The position numbers and the translations under genes are program-made. DNA of 6,993 nucleotides from an uncultured Clostridia bacterium (GTDB taxonomy: Bacteria > Bacillota > Clostridia > TANB77 > CAG-508): the NCBI GenBank assembly GCA_944393455.1, contig CALYAH010000124.1:1-6993 (forward strand), in the 5' to 3' direction. The notes under the pieces are model-generated. The model searched no databases. It had not been told where the DNA came from and worked only from the letters and a program-made list of their open reading frames with translations. Shown one piece after another: positions 5,374 through 6,993 of this stretch. The stretch's first letter is position 1. The number at the start of each line of letters is the position of its first letter.

Positions 5374-6086
5374 TATCTTCTTCCTCCTCTTCCTTTTAAC
5401 TTTTGTAAATCTGTATTATAAACTGGGATTGATGCTAATACTGGTAGTTTAAATTCTTTTTCCACTTCTTCTGCAGTTTTTACTGTTGTATCTAACATAT
5501 TGGCAATTAGCACATAAATAACAGCTAGTACTGCTCCAATTAAGGCAAACACTAAAACATCTTTTTTATGATTAATGTTAGATGGTGTGTTATTTAATTC
5601 TGCTTCATCTACCACTTGTACGTTTTCTATATTATAAAATCCTTTTACTTTTTCAATAAAGACTTTTGCTATTTCATTTGCTATTTTTGGTGCAGTTGAC
5701 GCCTCTTTTGTTGTTACTGAAATTTTTATTAATTCAGTATCTTGTACAGATGTTACTTTTATATTATTTCGCAATTCGTCTTCATTAATATCCATTTGTA
5801 AATTATCAATTACTTCTCTTAATACATTTTTACTTTTTACTAATTCACTATATGTTGATACTAGTTTTGAGTTTAATGTTAAATCTGTTGTTGTAATAGC
5901 TTCACCACCTTGCTGATTACCATTTGATGATGCAAGTAGCAATGTAGTTGCTGCACTATACATTGGCGTTGTAAATGACATTGTATAAATTACTCCTATT
6001 ACAATAAATATTAGTACAATTAATATAATTTGTAGTTTTTTACTCCAAAATATGTTAATTAGTTCTTTTAAATCTAGTTCCTCCAT
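5373..6086 (-). CDS. cpsC: CpsC/YveK-type polysaccharide chain-length and kinase-activator protein (Wzz domain)
   Basis: The 237-residue protein is a Wzz-family co-polymerase. It has a short cytoplasmic N-terminus (MEELDLKELINIFW), a first membrane helix at about 18-38, an extracytoplasmic domain at about 40-175, a second membrane helix at about 177-197 and a cytoplasmic C-terminus. That C-terminus contains TAEEVEKEFKLPVLASIP, the typical end of Gram-positive Wzz proteins, which docks on and activates the separate CpsD kinase. The region before the second helix (NNTPSNINHKK, 165-175) is in the place of the proline-rich family motif. Length is normal. GGGAGG (6096-6091) lies four bases before the ATG. 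It is the first gene of the operon, with a promoter at 6131-6159, and overlaps cpsD by one base. Exact polymer (capsule, exopolysaccharide or wall glycan) cannot be told from here. Confidence 0.92.
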   Translation of the reverse strand: MEELDLKELINIFWSKKLQIILIVLIFIVIGVIYTMSFTTPMYSAATTLLLASSNGNQQGGEAITTTDLTLNSKLVSTYSELVKSKNVLREVIDNLQMDINEDELRNNIKVTSVQDTELIKISVTTKEASTAPKIANEIAKVFIEKVKGFYNIENVQVVDEAELNNTPSNINHKKDVLVFALIGAVLAVIYVLIANMLDTTVKTAEEVEKEFKLPVLASIPVYNTDLQKLKGRGGRR

Positions 6087-6130
6087 ATTTCCTCCCTATT
6101 TTTCTTTCTTTTGTATTTTTTTACTTTTAT

Positions 6131-6159
6131 AGTATACATTTAAGTTTATTTTTTTGCAA
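6131..6159 (-). promoter_or_regulatory. Sigma-A promoter of the cpsC-cpsD-cpsB-glmM operon
   Basis: On the minus strand the -35 is TTGCAA (6159-6154) and the -10 is TATACT (6136-6131), separated by exactly 17 bases and preceded by A-rich DNA resembling an UP element. The start would fall near 6124, giving a leader of about 38 bases to cpsC. The promoter follows directly on the terminator of the epimerase gene. Confidence 0.75.
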
Positions 6160-6168
6160 GATTTTTTT

Positions 6169-6205
6169 AAAAAAAGATAAAGATATTTAACTCTTAAATA
6201 TCCTT
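6169..6205 (-). terminator. Intrinsic terminator of the UDP-GlcNAc 2-epimerase gene
   Basis: On the minus strand AAGGATATTTAA (6205-6194) pairs with TTAAATATCTTT (6190-6179), 12 bp with one G-U pair, around a GAG loop, followed by ATC and seven T (6175-6169). It lies 60 bases after the stop codon and only 10 bases before the -35 of the next operon, separating the two units. Confidence 0.85.
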
Positions 6206-6264
6206 ATTTTAATTTTATAAATAGATAGTCATAATCCAGTCTAATTATTGCTTGTTTTAAAAAA

Positions 6265-6993
6265 TTAACAATCCAAAATATCTGCTATTCTTTTACTTGC
6301 AAATCCATCTCCATATGGGTTTGATGCTTTACTCATTTTCTCATATTCCACCTTATCATCTAGCAATTTTTTTATGTTCTTATAAATGTTTTCTTCTGAT
6401 GTGCCTACTAGTTTCAATGTTCCAGCTTTAATTCCTTCAGGTCTTTCTGTCGTATCCCTCATTACTAAAACTGGTTTTCCCAGTGATGGAGCTTCTTCTT
6501 GAATACCACCACTATCTGTTAAAATAAAATATGATTTATTTAAAAAATTATGGAAATCTAATACTTCCAAGGGTTCAATTAATTGTATCTTATTGCTATC
6601 TTTAAATATTCTACTTGCAGTTTCTCTTACTAATGGATTTTTATGAATAGGATAGATTACTTTTATATCATCATATTCATCCAATATTCTTTTTATAGCT
6701 GTAAACATTTGTCCAAGAGGTTTACCTAAATTTTCTCTTCTATGTGCTGTTAGCACTATTAATCTATCATCACCTATCCATTTAAATATTGGATGGGTAT
6801 AGTTTTCTTTTACTGTTGTTCTTAATGCATCTATAGCAGTATTTCCAGTAATATATATTTGACTTTCATTTTTGCCTTCGTTCAATAAATTTTGTTTTGC
6901 TCTCTCTGTTGGTGCAAAATGATATTTAGCTATTATTCCTGTTGCTTGCCTATTAAATTCCTCTGGATATGGTGAATAAATATTATATGTTCT
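6265..6993 (-). CDS. wecB: UDP-N-acetylglucosamine 2-epimerase (non-hydrolysing), 5' end beyond the window
   Basis: The frame is open to the right edge, so 242 C-terminal residues are visible of a family length near 370-380; about 130 N-terminal residues are missing. The enzyme interconverts UDP-GlcNAc and UDP-ManNAc in the cytoplasm for wall teichoic acid linkage units or surface polysaccharides. Visible family motifs, numbered from the first residue seen, are YSPYPEEFNR (6-15), HFAPTERAKQNLL (25-37), ITGNT (48-52), LTAHRREN (81-88), YPIHKNP (114-120), TDSGGIQEE (159-167) and TTERPEGI (181-188). A TTG at 6885 falls inside the conserved HFAPTERAKQNLL segment and is not a start. mnaA is an equivalent name. 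It is a separate transcription unit from the capsule operon, given the terminator after it, but a related one by function. Confidence 0.94.
   Translation of the reverse strand, partial: RTYNIYSPYPEEFNRQATGIIAKYHFAPTERAKQNLLNEGKNESQIYITGNTAIDALRTTVKENYTHPIFKWIGDDRLIVLTAHRRENLGKPLGQMFTAIKRILDEYDDIKVIYPIHKNPLVRETASRIFKDSNKIQLIEPLEVLDFHNFLNKSYFILTDSGGIQEEAPSLGKPVLVMRDTTERPEGIKAGTLKLVGTSEENIYKNIKKLLDDKVEYEKMSKASNPYGDGFASKRIADILDC

Noticed and set aside
6087..6264. Riboswitch or regulatory RNA upstream of cpsC
   Set aside because: The gap is fully explained by a terminator and a promoter; the leader after the predicted start is only about 38 bases, too short for a riboswitch.
6886..6993. TTG at 6885 as the start of a short epimerase gene
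   Set aside because: The frame stays open to the window edge and encodes conserved epimerase sequence (YSPYPEEFNR, HFAPTERA), so the gene is merely cut by the window.

Overview
The window is very AT-rich (roughly 30% GC by eye) and every convincing gene lies on the minus strand. Strong Shine-Dalgarno sequences (GGAGG, AAGGAG), A/T-biased codons, a sporulation gene (spoIIP type) and a Gram-positive-style split tyrosine-kinase capsule module all point to a low-GC endospore-forming Firmicute, most likely a member of the Clostridia. I cannot name the species.

Layout in the direction of transcription (right to left): (1) the 3' two-thirds of a non-hydrolysing UDP-GlcNAc 2-epimerase gene enters from the right edge and stops at 6265, followed by a clear intrinsic terminator. 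(2) A sigma-A-like promoter near 6131-6159 starts a compact operon: a Wzz/YveK-type chain-length/kinase-activator membrane protein (CpsC), a BY-type tyrosine kinase (CpsD) with an unusual charged C-terminal tail, a PHP-family tyrosine phosphatase (CpsB), then phosphoglucosamine mutase (glmM). (3) Just after glmM is a palindromic element made of two inverted hairpins with a GGGACGGAGT loop. (4) A small three-helix membrane protein gene of unknown function follows, with its own good extended -10 promoter preceded by three TTAC motifs spaced exactly 11 bp apart, and ended by a 9-bp-stem terminator. (5) A spoIIP-like cell-wall hydrolase gene ends inside a second palindromic element (33-bp perfect arms, GGGACAGAGC core) that supplies its stop codon and its terminator.

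Functionally, CpsC, CpsD and CpsB form the phosphorylation switch that controls export and chain length of a surface polysaccharide. The epimerase consumes UDP-GlcNAc to make UDP-ManNAc, and GlmM makes the GlcN-1-P precursor of UDP-GlcNAc, so sugar supply and polymer control are physically linked. The glycosyltransferases and polymerase expected for such a locus are not in the window and presumably lie beyond the right edge. The spoIIP-like protein belongs to sporulation (engulfment) and is a separate transcription unit.

The least ordinary content is the pair of GGGAC-type palindromes, which share a 13-nt core with two differences and have identical arm lengths. They look like members of a dispersed REP/MITE-like family that has been used as 3'-end terminators. 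No gap between genes exceeds 300 bases; the largest (about 280 bases, 1790-2071) holds the second palindrome, the phased repeats and a promoter.
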